DNA of 50,450 nt from Candidatus Latescibacterota bacterium (GTDB taxonomy: Bacteria > Latescibacterota > UBA2968 > UBA8231), in NCBI GenBank assembly GCA_022826515.1, contig JAJDUT010000077.1:1-50450 (forward strand), written 5' to 3'. A model generated the notes under the pieces. It was not told the DNA's origin. It did no database searches and saw only the letters and a list, made by a program, of their open reading frames with translations. This document shows positions 9,738 to 17,781 of the stretch, piece by piece. Position 1 is the first letter of the stretch, and every line of letters starts with the position of its first letter. The translations under genes were made by a program, and so were the position numbers.

Positions 9738-10610
9738 GTGGAAAGAGAGAAACGTCGGCTGGCCTATTTTTACATTGCGCCAGCGGCCCTCTGGCTGCTG
9801 CTGTTCATGGGATTTCCCATAGTCGAAATCCTCAAGACCAGTCTCTACCACACCTCCTACAAAGGGGAGGTCTTTGTGGGAGCGCAGAACTATACGGGCT
9901 TGGTCGGGGACGACATCTTTCTGCTGGTGCTCAAAAACACGGCCGTGTGGACGGCACTCGCCGTACTGATGAATGTGGGAGCGGGCTTGGCCGCTGCTCT
10001 ATTGTTGAGCCGCAGTACGATTATCTGCGAGTTGCTCCGCAGCTCGTTGATCTTGGCTTGGGCCACGCCGCTGGTAGTGGCGGCCATCGCCTGGAAATGG
10101 ATGTACAACGGCGAGTACGGACACCTCAACGCGTTGTTGCTGTCGCTGCATATCGTCGATCATCCCGTGCAGTGGTTGACGAGTGCTTCTACGGCGTTTG
10201 GCGGTGCCCTGTTCGCCCGGCTGTGGACGGCGTTGCCGTTTACCACCTTTGCATTCCTCTCGGCCTTGCAGTCCATTCCGAACCATCTATACGAAGCCGC
10301 CATTATAGACGGGACTACGGCGTGGCAGAAGTTTTGGTATATCACCGTACCCCAGCTCCGTCCGGTCGCGCTGGCGGTTTTGCTGATTAGTTTCATCTGG
10401 TCCTTTAACAGCTTTGTCTTCATCTACGTGATCACTGGGGGTGGGCCGGCCAACCAGACCCAGATTATGGTCACGGAGATCTTTCGCCGCGCCTTTGGCT
10501 ACTTCAACTTTGGCCAGGCCAGCAGCATGGCCTTTTTGGCCTTCTTACTGCTGGTCGCCGTCAGCTTCCTCCAGTGGCGTCTTTTCTACAGGGAAGAGGC
10601 TGAGTCGTGA
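9738..10610 (+). CDS. Sugar ABC transporter permease, MalF/UgpA-like
   Basis: The 290-residue integral membrane protein starts at GTG 9738 behind GGGGAG. About six hydrophobic helices are visible, beginning with 'LAYFYIAPAALWLLLFMGFP'. The EAA loop that contacts the ATPase is clear near residue 190: 'EAAIIDGTTAWQKFWYITVP'. It is the first of two paired permeases; its last codons overlap the start of the next gene by four bases (GTGA), indicating translational coupling. It would form the channel heterodimer with the product of 10607-11443 and receive sugar from the binding protein at 8438. Confidence 0.93.
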   Translation: MEREKRRLAYFYIAPAALWLLLFMGFPIVEILKTSLYHTSYKGEVFVGAQNYTGLVGDDIFLLVLKNTAVWTALAVLMNVGAGLAAALLLSRSTIICELLRSSLILAWATPLVVAAIAWKWMYNGEYGHLNALLLSLHIVDHPVQWLTSASTAFGGALFARLWTALPFTTFAFLSALQSIPNHLYEAAIIDGTTAWQKFWYITVPQLRPVALAVLLISFIWSFNSFVFIYVITGGGPANQTQIMVTEIFRRAFGYFNFGQASSMAFLAFLLLVAVSFLQWRLFYREEAES

Positions 10611-11443
10611 GATTCGTTTCCACGCTGCCCAGCACGCTGTTGCGCACCACGCTTATGGTGGGGCTTGCAGTCTTCACTCTCTTTCCGCTGTTGGTCGTCG
10701 CCGGCACTTCGTTAAAGACCCTAGGGGAGGTGTTTCAATCGCCGGCGACGCTGATCCCGCGCGCGTTTGTATGGCACAACTACGTGGATATTTTTGTCCG
10801 CATTCCAATGGCGCGGCACCTGTTGAACAGTCTGTTCATCGCCTTGGCCGCGGTGTTTTTCAACATCATTGTGGCGACCCCGGCGGCCTATGCAATGGCG
10901 CGCATCAGATTTCGCGGGCGCGGCCTATTCGGCATGAGCATCCTAGTGGTGCAGATGTTTTCGCCGGTGATCGTCCTCATCCCCTTGTTCGAGATGATGA
11001 AAGCCCTGCAGCTACTGGATACGTACACGGCCTTGATCTTGGTGAATACGGCGATAACCCTGCCGTTTTCCATCTGGATGTTGCGAGGGTTTTTCAAGAA
11101 CATCCCCGAGGAATTGGAGGATGCCGCCATGATCGACGGCCTCTCGCGGACGGGGATGATTTTCAGAATTGCCCTGCCGCTGACGGCCCCCGGGCTGACG
11201 ACTACGGCTATTTTTACCTTTGTCAGCGCTTGGAACGAATTCATCTTTGCGCTGGTGCTGGTTTCCAAACGGACCATGCAGCCGATTACCATGGCGCTTT
11301 ATGCTTGGGAAAAAAACAACGTGGTAGAGTGGAATTATTTGATGGCCACCGCGGTGGTGGCGACGGTACCCACGATCTTGCTGTTCTTACTGGTGAGAAA
11401 GCGGTTGACAGACGGTTTGATGTCGGGTGCGGTTAAGGCGTGA
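10607..11443 (+). CDS. Sugar ABC transporter permease, MalG/UgpE-like
   Basis: The 278-residue inner-membrane permease starts at GTG 10607 inside the stop of the preceding permease gene. Its EAA motif reads 'EDAAMIDGLSRTGMIFRIAL', followed by 'LPLTAPGL' and 'AWNEFIFALVL', all standard for the MalG group of carbohydrate importers. The pair completes the transmembrane part of the importer. A stretch of about 230 bp without a convincing gene follows, so the operon probably ends here. Confidence 0.93.
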   Translation: MRFVSTLPSTLLRTTLMVGLAVFTLFPLLVVAGTSLKTLGEVFQSPATLIPRAFVWHNYVDIFVRIPMARHLLNSLFIALAAVFFNIIVATPAAYAMARIRFRGRGLFGMSILVVQMFSPVIVLIPLFEMMKALQLLDTYTALILVNTAITLPFSIWMLRGFFKNIPEELEDAAMIDGLSRTGMIFRIALPLTAPGLTTTAIFTFVSAWNEFIFALVLVSKRTMQPITMALYAWEKNNVVEWNYLMATAVVATVPTILLFLLVRKRLTDGLMSGAVKA

Positions 11444-11530
11444 AGGCTGTGCTTTAGCTCTTCTTTTGCTACCTTCTTGCCCTAATTCTCTGCTTGGATA
11501 TATAGCAGTCCTACATTATTTGCAAGGTGA

Positions 11531-11560
11531 TCCGCAGATGGACGCAGATAGACGCAGAAG
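11531..11560 (+). repeat. Three 10-bp tandem units
   Basis: Three consecutive decamers, tccgcagatg, gacgcagata and gacgcagaag, share the core cgcaga. They lie in the gap between the permease operon and the DUF6785 gene. Similar short 'gacgcagat' tandem tracts are common between genes in many environmental bacteria; no function is evident here. Confidence 0.55.
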
Positions 11561-11679
11561 GGTAGAACAAGACGATTCACATCTCGGATCGTTCAAGTCA
11601 TTCAGGGTTGCTATATCTATGGTATGCGCGAGACGTTCAAATCAGTGCCTATCCTACAGCGGCAGAAACTGGTAGGGTC

Positions 11680-13626
11680 GTGGTCGCCAACGCCCATCCA
11701 TTGACTCCAGCCCCCGTCCGGCCGCTGTGGGCCTTGTCCGCGGGGACGGTCTTGAGCGTTCTAGTCGCTTTTTGGGGGCCTTATAATAGTTTGGTGGTGC
11801 GCGGTTCCTACCTGACTATTGACTTTACCACCGCGGCCGCAGTTTTCCTGCTGTTTTTCCTCGCCCTGTTCGTCAATGGTCTGCTGCGCCGTTTCCTCCC
11901 CTACCTAGCCCTGTCTTCGGGGGAACTGGCCATTGCCTATGTGATGGCGGCCATTTCCTGTTCTATATGTACCATGGGGCTGACCCTGTACCTGATCCCC
12001 ATCCTGCCGGCGATTTCCTATCTGGCCTCTCCCGAAAACCAATGGGCCGAACTCATTCATCCCTTTGTGCCGCACTGGCTGGTGCCCCAAGGCGAGGACG
12101 TCATCCGCGGCTTTTACGAGGGCATTGCCCGCGACCAGCCCATTCCTTGGATGGCTTGGATCCGTCCCCTGCTGAACTGGCTGCCAGTCTTGTTGGGCCT
12201 GTACATGGTCATGATCGCGCTGGCCGTTCTCTTCCGCCGCCAGTGGATCGAATACGAGCGCTTGGCCTATCCCCTGGCCCAACTGCCCCTAATGATGGGC
12301 ACCCAGCAGCCCGGTCGCGCCCTCAATTCCTTTTTTCGCAATCCGGTGATGTGGAGCGGCTTTGCCGTCCCCTTCATCGTCACTTCGCTCAACGGCCTCA
12401 ACGCTTACTTCCACTTCTTCCCCCGCATCGTCCTCAACACCAGCGTACCCGTTTTCCACGGCATGGAGAACCTGACCATCAATCTCAGTTTCCCGATGAT
12501 GGGCTTTGCTTACCTCATTCACCAGGAAGTGGCGCTCAGCGTCTGGTTTTTCTATTTGCTGGGCTACGCAATCAAAGGCTATTTCGGCGTTATCGGCCTC
12601 ACCCGCACTCTCGACGTCGATATCTACACGCAGAGCGATGGCGGCCCGATCATGGCCTTCGTCCAGTTCGGTGCCCTCATGGCCTTGGTGGGGCATACCC
12701 TGTGGATCGCCCGTCGGCACCTGCGGCAGAGCTGGAAGGCGGCCCTGCGTCCGAAAACCGCCTCTAGCGACGACTTTTCGGCTAGGGCCGTTTATCTGCA
12801 ACTGTTGCTGGGCTTGGCGCTGATGACCGGATGGTTTATTGCCATTGGGGTGCCTTGGTGGGCCGCCCTTACTTTTGTGCTGATGGCTTCGCTCACCTTT
12901 CTGGGCATCACCCGCATTCTCTGCGAATCGGGCTTGGCCGCCACCCGAGCGCAATTGATTACCCCCACGGTGGTCCGCAGTTTTTTCGGTACCCAGGTGC
13001 TGGGTGCCCCCGGCACCATCGGCGTGCTTTCTTTCGGCCAGGTGTGGATGAGCGATGTGCGCACCTTTGTCATGGCGGCGGCGGCCAACGGCCTCAAGCT
13101 GACCGAATCGATCCGCAACAAAGGCTTGGTCTTGGGCAGCATGATACTGGCCGTGGTCTTGAGTCTGGGCGTATCGGTGTGGACGACCCTGTACTACGCC
13201 TACGAGAGCGGTGCCAACAACGCCAATACTTGGTTTTTTCTCAACGGCCCCCGCTACACCGTTGATTTTGCGGCCAGTTACCTGCGCGATCCGGCCGGAC
13301 CCGATTACAGCGGCTTGGGCCTGATGGCTTTGGGCGGGGCGGTCATGACCGCCCTCTACTGGATCCGCAGTCATCTGTTGACCTTCCCCATCCATCCCAT
13401 AGGCTTTGCCGTCTCGCAGATGATGCTGACCCGCCACATCTGGTTCAGCGTCTTTTTGGTGTGGCTGTTCAAGGCCGTGCTGACGCGCTACGGCGGCCCC
13501 CGGGTGCTCAAGGCCGTGCGGCCTTTTTTCCTCGGGCTTATCCTCGGTCAATTCGCCGTTATCGCTTTTTGGCTGATCGTCGACCTGATTACGGGCGAAC
13601 AGGGGCACGGGCTCTACTGGGTGTGA
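11680..13626 (+). CDS. DUF6785 family multi-pass membrane protein
   Basis: About 648 residues if translation starts at GTG 11680 (AGGG four bases upstream). An in-frame ATG at 11608 would add 24 residues that look unlike protein. Roughly a dozen hydrophobic segments are visible, with the family blocks 'RFLPYLALSSGELAIAYVM', 'ASPENQWAELIHPFVPHWL', 'FRRQWIEYERLAYPLAQLPL' and 'LTFLGITRILCESGLA'. The family is abundant in Planctomycetota, Poribacteria and Latescibacterota and resembles oligopeptide-transporter-type membrane proteins in size. Its substrate is unknown. It follows the sugar importer and may be part of the same uptake region. Confidence 0.8.
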   Translation: MVANAHPLTPAPVRPLWALSAGTVLSVLVAFWGPYNSLVVRGSYLTIDFTTAAAVFLLFFLALFVNGLLRRFLPYLALSSGELAIAYVMAAISCSICTMGLTLYLIPILPAISYLASPENQWAELIHPFVPHWLVPQGEDVIRGFYEGIARDQPIPWMAWIRPLLNWLPVLLGLYMVMIALAVLFRRQWIEYERLAYPLAQLPLMMGTQQPGRALNSFFRNPVMWSGFAVPFIVTSLNGLNAYFHFFPRIVLNTSVPVFHGMENLTINLSFPMMGFAYLIHQEVALSVWFFYLLGYAIKGYFGVIGLTRTLDVDIYTQSDGGPIMAFVQFGALMALVGHTLWIARRHLRQSWKAALRPKTASSDDFSARAVYLQLLLGLALMTGWFIAIGVPWWAALTFVLMASLTFLGITRILCESGLAATRAQLITPTVVRSFFGTQVLGAPGTIGVLSFGQVWMSDVRTFVMAAAANGLKLTESIRNKGLVLGSMILAVVLSLGVSVWTTLYYAYESGANNANTWFFLNGPRYTVDFAASYLRDPAGPDYSGLGLMALGGAVMTALYWIRSHLLTFPIHPIGFAVSQMMLTRHIWFSVFLVWLFKAVLTRYGGPRVLKAVRPFFLGLILGQFAVIAFWLIVDLITGEQGHGLYWV

Positions 13627-13717
13627 AAACGGCCCAACGCAAAAGCCCACCTGAGCGGCAGCTTCAATAATAATGAAGATAGTGCGTTTACAAGGTATAG
13701 CTCCCGCAAAACAAATG

Positions 13718-14002
13718 TCAGTACACTTCTCGTCGGTGCCGGAATGAGTAGAGCAATATGTCGTTACCTGCGATGTCGTAGCGAACGCGGTAGTCTCCCA
13801 CGCGTACGCGCCATTGCCCCTCACCTTTGCCCAAACCGCTGAGCTTCTTGACGTCGTGTTCGTGCGAGCGATTGTAAGGATCTGTCGCCAGCATTTCTTG
13901 TAGCTGTTCGAGCACGTCCACAAGCTCCGGGTGCTGCTTGAGGAGCTTTTGCGCATCCCGCCGAAAGCGGGAGGTAATCAGAACGTGGAACCGCTGCGGC
14001 AC
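13718..14002 (-). CDS. RelE/ParE family toxin
   Basis: The 94-residue basic protein has the RelE/YoeB fold signature: 'FHVLITSRFRRDAQKLLKQ' at the N-terminus, 'DVKKLSGLGKGEGQWRVRVG' in the middle and 'DYRVRYDIAGNDILLYSFRH' at the end. The basic and aromatic residues there would cleave mRNA on the ribosome. It lies three bases downstream of the antitoxin gene on the same strand, the usual antitoxin-first order. Length and motifs are complete, so it is probably functional. Confidence 0.88.
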   Translation of the reverse strand: MPQRFHVLITSRFRRDAQKLLKQHPELVDVLEQLQEMLATDPYNRSHEHDVKKLSGLGKGEGQWRVRVGDYRVRYDIAGNDILLYSFRHRREVY

Positions 14003-14005
14003 GGA

Positions 14006-14320
14006 TTACTTGCTTCCTCGCTTGCCGGGGCTTTTTTTGCGTACATCCGTGATGAACGCATCCAGCGGGGTGGTATCGCCTTTTTGGTATTCTGCATAGC
14101 CCTCGGCAATCTGTGTGCACATACCCGGGTTCTGTTGCTCGAGCCAATCTGTCATGTCGTCCACGTTTATGATGCCAGCCACGGGGATGCCGTCCTTCTC
14201 TAGGACAAAGCACTCGCGGTTGAGGTGAGTGCGGCGCACGACTTGACCTAGGTTGATGCGTGCTTTGGTGATGGGAATATGGTGTACTACAGGTTTGCGA
14301 GACTGCGCCTGTTTGCCCAT
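14006..14320 (-). CDS. Phd/YefM family antitoxin
   Basis: 104 residues from ATG 14320, behind AGGAG. The N-terminal half ('ITKARINLGQVVRRTHLNRE', 'FVLEKDGIPVAGIINVDDM') matches the Phd/YefM DNA-binding fold. The acidic, less ordered C-terminal half would neutralise the RelE toxin encoded three bases downstream. An inverted repeat at 14355-14370 lies just upstream and is a candidate site for autorepression. The pair sits between the DUF6785 and esterase genes, which read the other way. Confidence 0.85.
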   Translation of the reverse strand: MGKQAQSRKPVVHHIPITKARINLGQVVRRTHLNRECFVLEKDGIPVAGIINVDDMTDWLEQQNPGMCTQIAEGYAEYQKGDTTPLDAFITDVRKKSPGKRGSK

Positions 14321-14354
14321 GTTGTTTTTGCTCCTGTGATAAATTTTGATTGAG

Positions 14355-14370
14355 ATTGATTAATATCAAT
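14355..14370. promoter_or_regulatory. Candidate operator of the RelE/Phd pair
   Basis: ATTGAT-TAAT-ATCAAT is a perfect six-base inverted repeat with a four-base spacer. It lies 35 bases upstream of the antitoxin ATG in an AT-rich patch of GC-rich DNA. Phd/YefM antitoxins typically bind such palindromes to repress their own operon. No convincing -10 box was found for it. Confidence 0.4.
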
Positions 14371-14460
14371 GTGTCCCTGTCCTAGAAGCATGTCAAGATC
14401 GACTCTGTTAGGCGGTAGGATCGGATGGCAATTGGAACGATTGCTAAAGGAGAGCATAGT

Positions 14461-16443
14461 ATGACTGTTGGAAGTGATACACGGCTGGGCACAGCCAAAC
14501 ACGTTAGTACGCCGTGGGCCTTGCGCCGCTATTGGACGCTGGCGGAGTGGGAGCAGCGGGCGGCGGCGATTCGTCGGCACATTCTCGTCTGCGCGGGATT
14601 GTGGCCACTGCCTGATAAGACGCCACTCAAGGCGCAGGTCTGTGGGCGGATTGAGCGGGAAGGCTATGCGGTGGAAAAGATCTTTTTCGAGAGCTTGCCC
14701 GGTTTTTTCGTCTGCGGCAATCTGTACCGGCCGCTGGGGGAGGGGCCTTTTCCGGGGCTTGCTTGTCCGCACGGCCACTGGGGGCGGGGGCGTCTGGAAA
14801 ACACTGAGCTAGGGTCGATTGCTGGACGCTGCATCAACTTTGCGCGGCAGGGCATGGTGGCCTTTTCGTACGATATGGTTGGGTACAACGACAGCGACCA
14901 ATTCGTGCATCGGGAGATTGGGGGGCGGCGCGAGGCCCTGTGGGGGATCGGTGCGCTGAGCTTGCAACTGTGGAACAGCATTCGCGTGGTGGACTTCCTC
15001 GCCGCGCTGGCGGATGTAGATGCCGAGCGAATTGGTTGCACGGGCGCGTCCGGTGGCGGGACGCAGACCTTTTTGCTGATGGCGGTTGACGAGCGGATCA
15101 AGGCGGCGGCTCCCGTCAACATGGTCTCGGCCTTTATGCAGGGCGGCTGTCGCTGCGAAAATCAGGGGCACCTGCGGCTGGACATCAACAATGTGGAAAT
15201 CGCGAGCTGCATGGCGCCGAGGCCCTTGTTGATGGTGTCGTGTACCGGCGACTGGACGGCGAACACGCCGGAGGTTGAGTTCCCGGCAGTGCGCGCGATT
15301 TACAGTCTCTACGGAGCGCAAAACAAGGTGAGCGAGGTGCAGATAGAAGCTCCGCACAACTACAACCAACCGAGCCGCGAGGCGGTGTACGCGTTCTTCA
15401 AGCGCCACCTGCTCGGCGGGCAAGGCTTCGACGACTCGACGACTCGACTGAGCTCGCCGAAGTCTGAGCTCGCCGAAGTCCTGAGCTCAGCCGAAGGGCA
15501 GGTCGCTGAACAGCCGTTTACCGTAGAGCAAGACGAGGATTTGCTGGTGTTCAGCGGGCGCAAAAAACCGGCCCATGCGCTCGACGCGCAAGGGGTCTTT
15601 GACGCTGTGATCGCTCGCAGCGAGCAGCAATTAGCAGCTCGGCTGACATCGCCCCGCATCCGGCGCTTCCAGTGGGAGACGCGTCCGGCGCTGGCGAGTC
15701 TGCTCGGGGTGGATGCCGCGCCCCAAGTAGCGGTCGAGAGCTTGGGATTTCGGCGGGAGGAGGGTTATGTGATTGAGGAGATGGTCTTGGGACGCGTGGG
15801 TAGTGGAGAGCGAGTGCGAGCGGCGTTTTTTCTTCCGCGTGGTCCCCAGGGCAAGGTGTCGGCGACGCTGATTGCTGACGCAAATTGGGATGGCGATGAG
15901 CCGGGTGTGCTGGCGCAGGGCTTGTTGCAGGCGGGTGGGGCTGTGCTGGTCGTCGCTCCCTTTCTGACTGATGGGACAGAGAGGGAAGGGCACGACGAGA
16001 TGGATCCCCTGTACCACACGTACAATCAGGCGACGATGGCTTGCCGGGTGCAGGACATTCTTACGGGCTTGGCCTATCTGGACCAGCATTTGCGCGTGGG
16101 CAAGCGCCATCTCGTCGGTCAGGGCGAAGCCGGCATCTGGTGCCTGTTTGCGCGGGCGTTGGCTAGTGGCGTCGGCAGCACCGCAGTGGACTGGGGCGGC
16201 TGCGATTTAGGAGACGACGAAGCGTGGAGCGGAGCGCTTTTTGCGCCGGGGATTCGCGCGTTGGGCGATGTGCGGACGGCGCTGGCGTTGTGTGCGCCGG
16301 GGCGGCTGTTGGTGCATGGGGCAGGAGATTATTTCCCGGAGCGCATCGCTAGGCGATGCTATCGCGCGGCGGGCAAGGGAACACAGCTCGTGGTCGAGGC
16401 TGAGGGGATGAGTGAGGATGCGATTGTCGAGTGGATCCATTAA
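14461..16443 (+). CDS. Alpha/beta-hydrolase (acetyl xylan esterase/dienelactone hydrolase-like), two-part protein
   Basis: 660 residues from ATG 14461, eight bases after AAGGAG. The N-terminal hydrolase domain (about 60-320) shows the nucleophile elbow 'GASGGG' with S197, probable acid D264 in 'SCTGDWT' and H299 in 'APHNYN'. It resembles the abhydrolase_7/acetyl-esterase group that acts on plant-type polysaccharide decorations. The C-terminal 300 residues form a second, weaker hydrolase-like region. Residues 328-347 are encoded by short tandem DNA repeats and form an odd linker between the halves. The gene lies 21 bp upstream of a Gfo/Idh/MocA gene and is probably co-transcribed with it. The substrate is unknown. 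Confidence 0.8.
   Translation: MTVGSDTRLGTAKHVSTPWALRRYWTLAEWEQRAAAIRRHILVCAGLWPLPDKTPLKAQVCGRIEREGYAVEKIFFESLPGFFVCGNLYRPLGEGPFPGLACPHGHWGRGRLENTELGSIAGRCINFARQGMVAFSYDMVGYNDSDQFVHREIGGRREALWGIGALSLQLWNSIRVVDFLAALADVDAERIGCTGASGGGTQTFLLMAVDERIKAAAPVNMVSAFMQGGCRCENQGHLRLDINNVEIASCMAPRPLLMVSCTGDWTANTPEVEFPAVRAIYSLYGAQNKVSEVQIEAPHNYNQPSREAVYAFFKRHLLGGQGFDDSTTRLSSPKSELAEVLSSAEGQVAEQPFTVEQDEDLLVFSGRKKPAHALDAQGVFDAVIARSEQQLAARLTSPRIRRFQWETRPALASLLGVDAAPQVAVESLGFRREEGYVIEEMVLGRVGSGERVRAAFFLPRGPQGKVSATLIADANWDGDEPGVLAQGLLQAGGAVLVVAPFLTDGTEREGHDEMDPLYHTYNQATMACRVQDILTGLAYLDQHLRVGKRHLVGQGEAGIWCLFARALASGVGSTAVDWGGCDLGDDEAWSGALFAPGIRALGDVRTALALCAPGRLLVHGAGDYFPERIARRCYRAAGKGTQLVVEAEGMSEDAIVEWIH
15449..15497 (+). 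repeat. In-frame 16-bp tandem repeat inside the esterase gene
   Basis: Two exact copies of tgagctcgccgaagtc (15449-15464 and 15465-15480) are followed by a diverged copy, ctgagctcagccgaagg (15481-15497). Sixteen is not a multiple of three, yet the frame stays open, giving a low-complexity Ser/Glu/Ala linker. The unit resembles the gctcagccgaag-type dispersed intergenic repeats of many environmental genomes, so this may be a repeat that landed in a tolerant linker. Confidence 0.7.
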
Positions 16444-16464
16444 CCTCCAACAAAGGAAGACGAC

Positions 16465-17529
16465 ATGGCAGAAAAGTATCGAGTGGGCATTATCGGCTGT
16501 GGCAGCATCGCCAACTACCACATGAACGGCTGGAACGGGGTGGACCAAGTCGAAGTGGTGGCGCTGGCCGATCCGGTGGCTGAGGCGCGGGAGGATTTCG
16601 GCGACCGGCATGGGATTGCTCAACGCTATGAGGATTTTCGCCAAATGCTCGACGACGAGATGCTCGATATCGTCTCGATTTGCACTTGGCACAAGTTGCA
16701 CGCGCCGATGACGATTGCCGCTTGTGCGCGCAAGCCCAAAGCCGTGCTGTGCGAAAAGCCCATGGCGACCAGTTTGGGCGATTGCGACGACATGCTCATT
16801 GCCGCCCGGCGCAACCGGGTCAAGCTGGCCATTGCCCATCAGCGCCGCTTCAATCCGGCGTGGACTTTGGCCAAGGAATTGGTGGCAGAAGGGGCCATCG
16901 GCGAGGTGCGGCAGGTCAATGCGCGCGGCGGACAGGGCTTGCTCAACGATTGCTCGCACTTGTTGGACATGATGCGCTATGTGATGGGCGATCCGCAGGC
17001 CGTGTGGGTGATGGGCAATATCGAGCGCAAGACCGAGCGCTTTGAGCGCGACATCCCCATTGAGGATCGCAGTCTGTGCGTGGTGCAATTCGACAATGGA
17101 GCCATTGGCCAGCTTTTGCAGGAGTTGGCCGGTCCGAATTACCAAGGCGGGATCTTCTACGGCTCGGAGGGTATAATCGAACTCGACGAGAGCAAGGTGC
17201 GGCTGCTCAACAGCCAGACCGGCACTTGGGAAGAGCGGCCGGGCGAGGGCGAGGATCCCAGCATTGGGCAGCAGCGCGAGATCGTGGAGTGGATCGAAGG
17301 CAAGGTCGAGCATCGCGGCCAAGCGGAAAATGGCCGAGCGGCCGTGGAGATCATCATGGCCACGTACGAGTCGGCGCGGCTACACGAGGTGACGGCGCTG
17401 CCTTTGCGAACGATGGCTTCGCCGTTGGAGGTGATGATCGAGGCGGGGGATTTGCCGGTAGAGAGGCCGGGCCGCTACGACATCCGCGCCTTTCTGCTGC
17501 GCGGCGAGGACATGCAGCAGGAAGGCTAG
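16465..17529 (+). CDS. Gfo/Idh/MocA family oxidoreductase
   Basis: 354 residues from ATG 16465, behind AAAGGAAG. The Rossmann motif 'VGIIGCGSIANYH' (7-19) binds NAD(P), and the family 'CEKP' motif gives K98. The C-terminal half is the usual substrate/dimer domain, with 'HLLDMMRYVMGDP' carrying a family His. It likely oxidises a sugar, inositol or sugar derivative in the cytoplasm. It is coupled to the esterase 21 bp upstream. Its last 150 bp occur again at 19667-19816 beyond the AlbA_2 gene, which was therefore inserted immediately after this gene's stop codon. The intact copy is this one. Confidence 0.92.
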   Translation: MAEKYRVGIIGCGSIANYHMNGWNGVDQVEVVALADPVAEAREDFGDRHGIAQRYEDFRQMLDDEMLDIVSICTWHKLHAPMTIAACARKPKAVLCEKPMATSLGDCDDMLIAARRNRVKLAIAHQRRFNPAWTLAKELVAEGAIGEVRQVNARGGQGLLNDCSHLLDMMRYVMGDPQAVWVMGNIERKTERFERDIPIEDRSLCVVQFDNGAIGQLLQELAGPNYQGGIFYGSEGIIELDESKVRLLNSQTGTWEERPGEGEDPSIGQQREIVEWIEGKVEHRGQAENGRAAVEIIMATYESARLHEVTALPLRTMASPLEVMIEAGDLPVERPGRYDIRAFLLRGEDMQQEG

Positions 17530-17544
17530 ACGCTACTGGACAAG
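17395..17544 (+). repeat. Direct repeat 1, left copy (oxidoreductase gene tail)
   Basis: The last 135 coding bases plus 15 bases past the stop match 19667-19816 at roughly nine positions in ten, with no gaps. Coding differences are mostly synonymous. Between the copies are 2122 bp holding the AlbA_2 gene. This is the flank of an insertion that landed at the gene's 3' end. Confidence 0.9.
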
Positions 17545-17645
17545 TCGAGCCTTGGATAATTAGGGTTTTTAGTGCCTGCCTAGAACCGAAGAAAAGTGCT
17601 GATATTCAAAAGGGTTACCGGAATCAGGCACCGAGAGACCTTTCA

Positions 17646-17777
17646 GTGTTGCGGGTGGTCGCATGGAACGACACCATCGTTGATGATTGCTCCTTTGAGG
17701 AGATGGTGAGCGCGTTCCACCAAGACGAACTTACTAGAGGTAAGAGTCTTGGCAAAGTAAGGATCGTACTGGAGTGA
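17646..17777 (+). CDS. Short ORF or 3' gene remnant ahead of the AlbA_2 gene
   Basis: GTG 17646 opens a 43-codon frame (MLRVVAWNDTIVDDCSFEEM...) that ends in a TGA four bases before the AlbA_2 start codon. The sequence looks like real protein, with an amphipathic 'CSFEEMVSAF' stretch and a 'GKSLGKVRIVLE' end. I do not recognise it. It could be a small partner gene coupled to the AlbA_2 gene, or the tail of a larger cassette gene truncated at the insertion edge about 100 bp upstream. The second is suggested by the similar truncation at the other edge. Confidence 0.35.
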   Translation: MLRVVAWNDTIVDDCSFEEMVSAFHQDELTRGKSLGKVRIVLE

Positions 17778-17781
17778 ACAC

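Noticed and set aside
12289..13956. Long 555-codon frame on the minus strand
   Set aside because: It is antisense to the DUF6785 gene, rich in His/Gln/Gly/Arg as expected of a GC-rich shadow frame, and has no domain or ribosome site.
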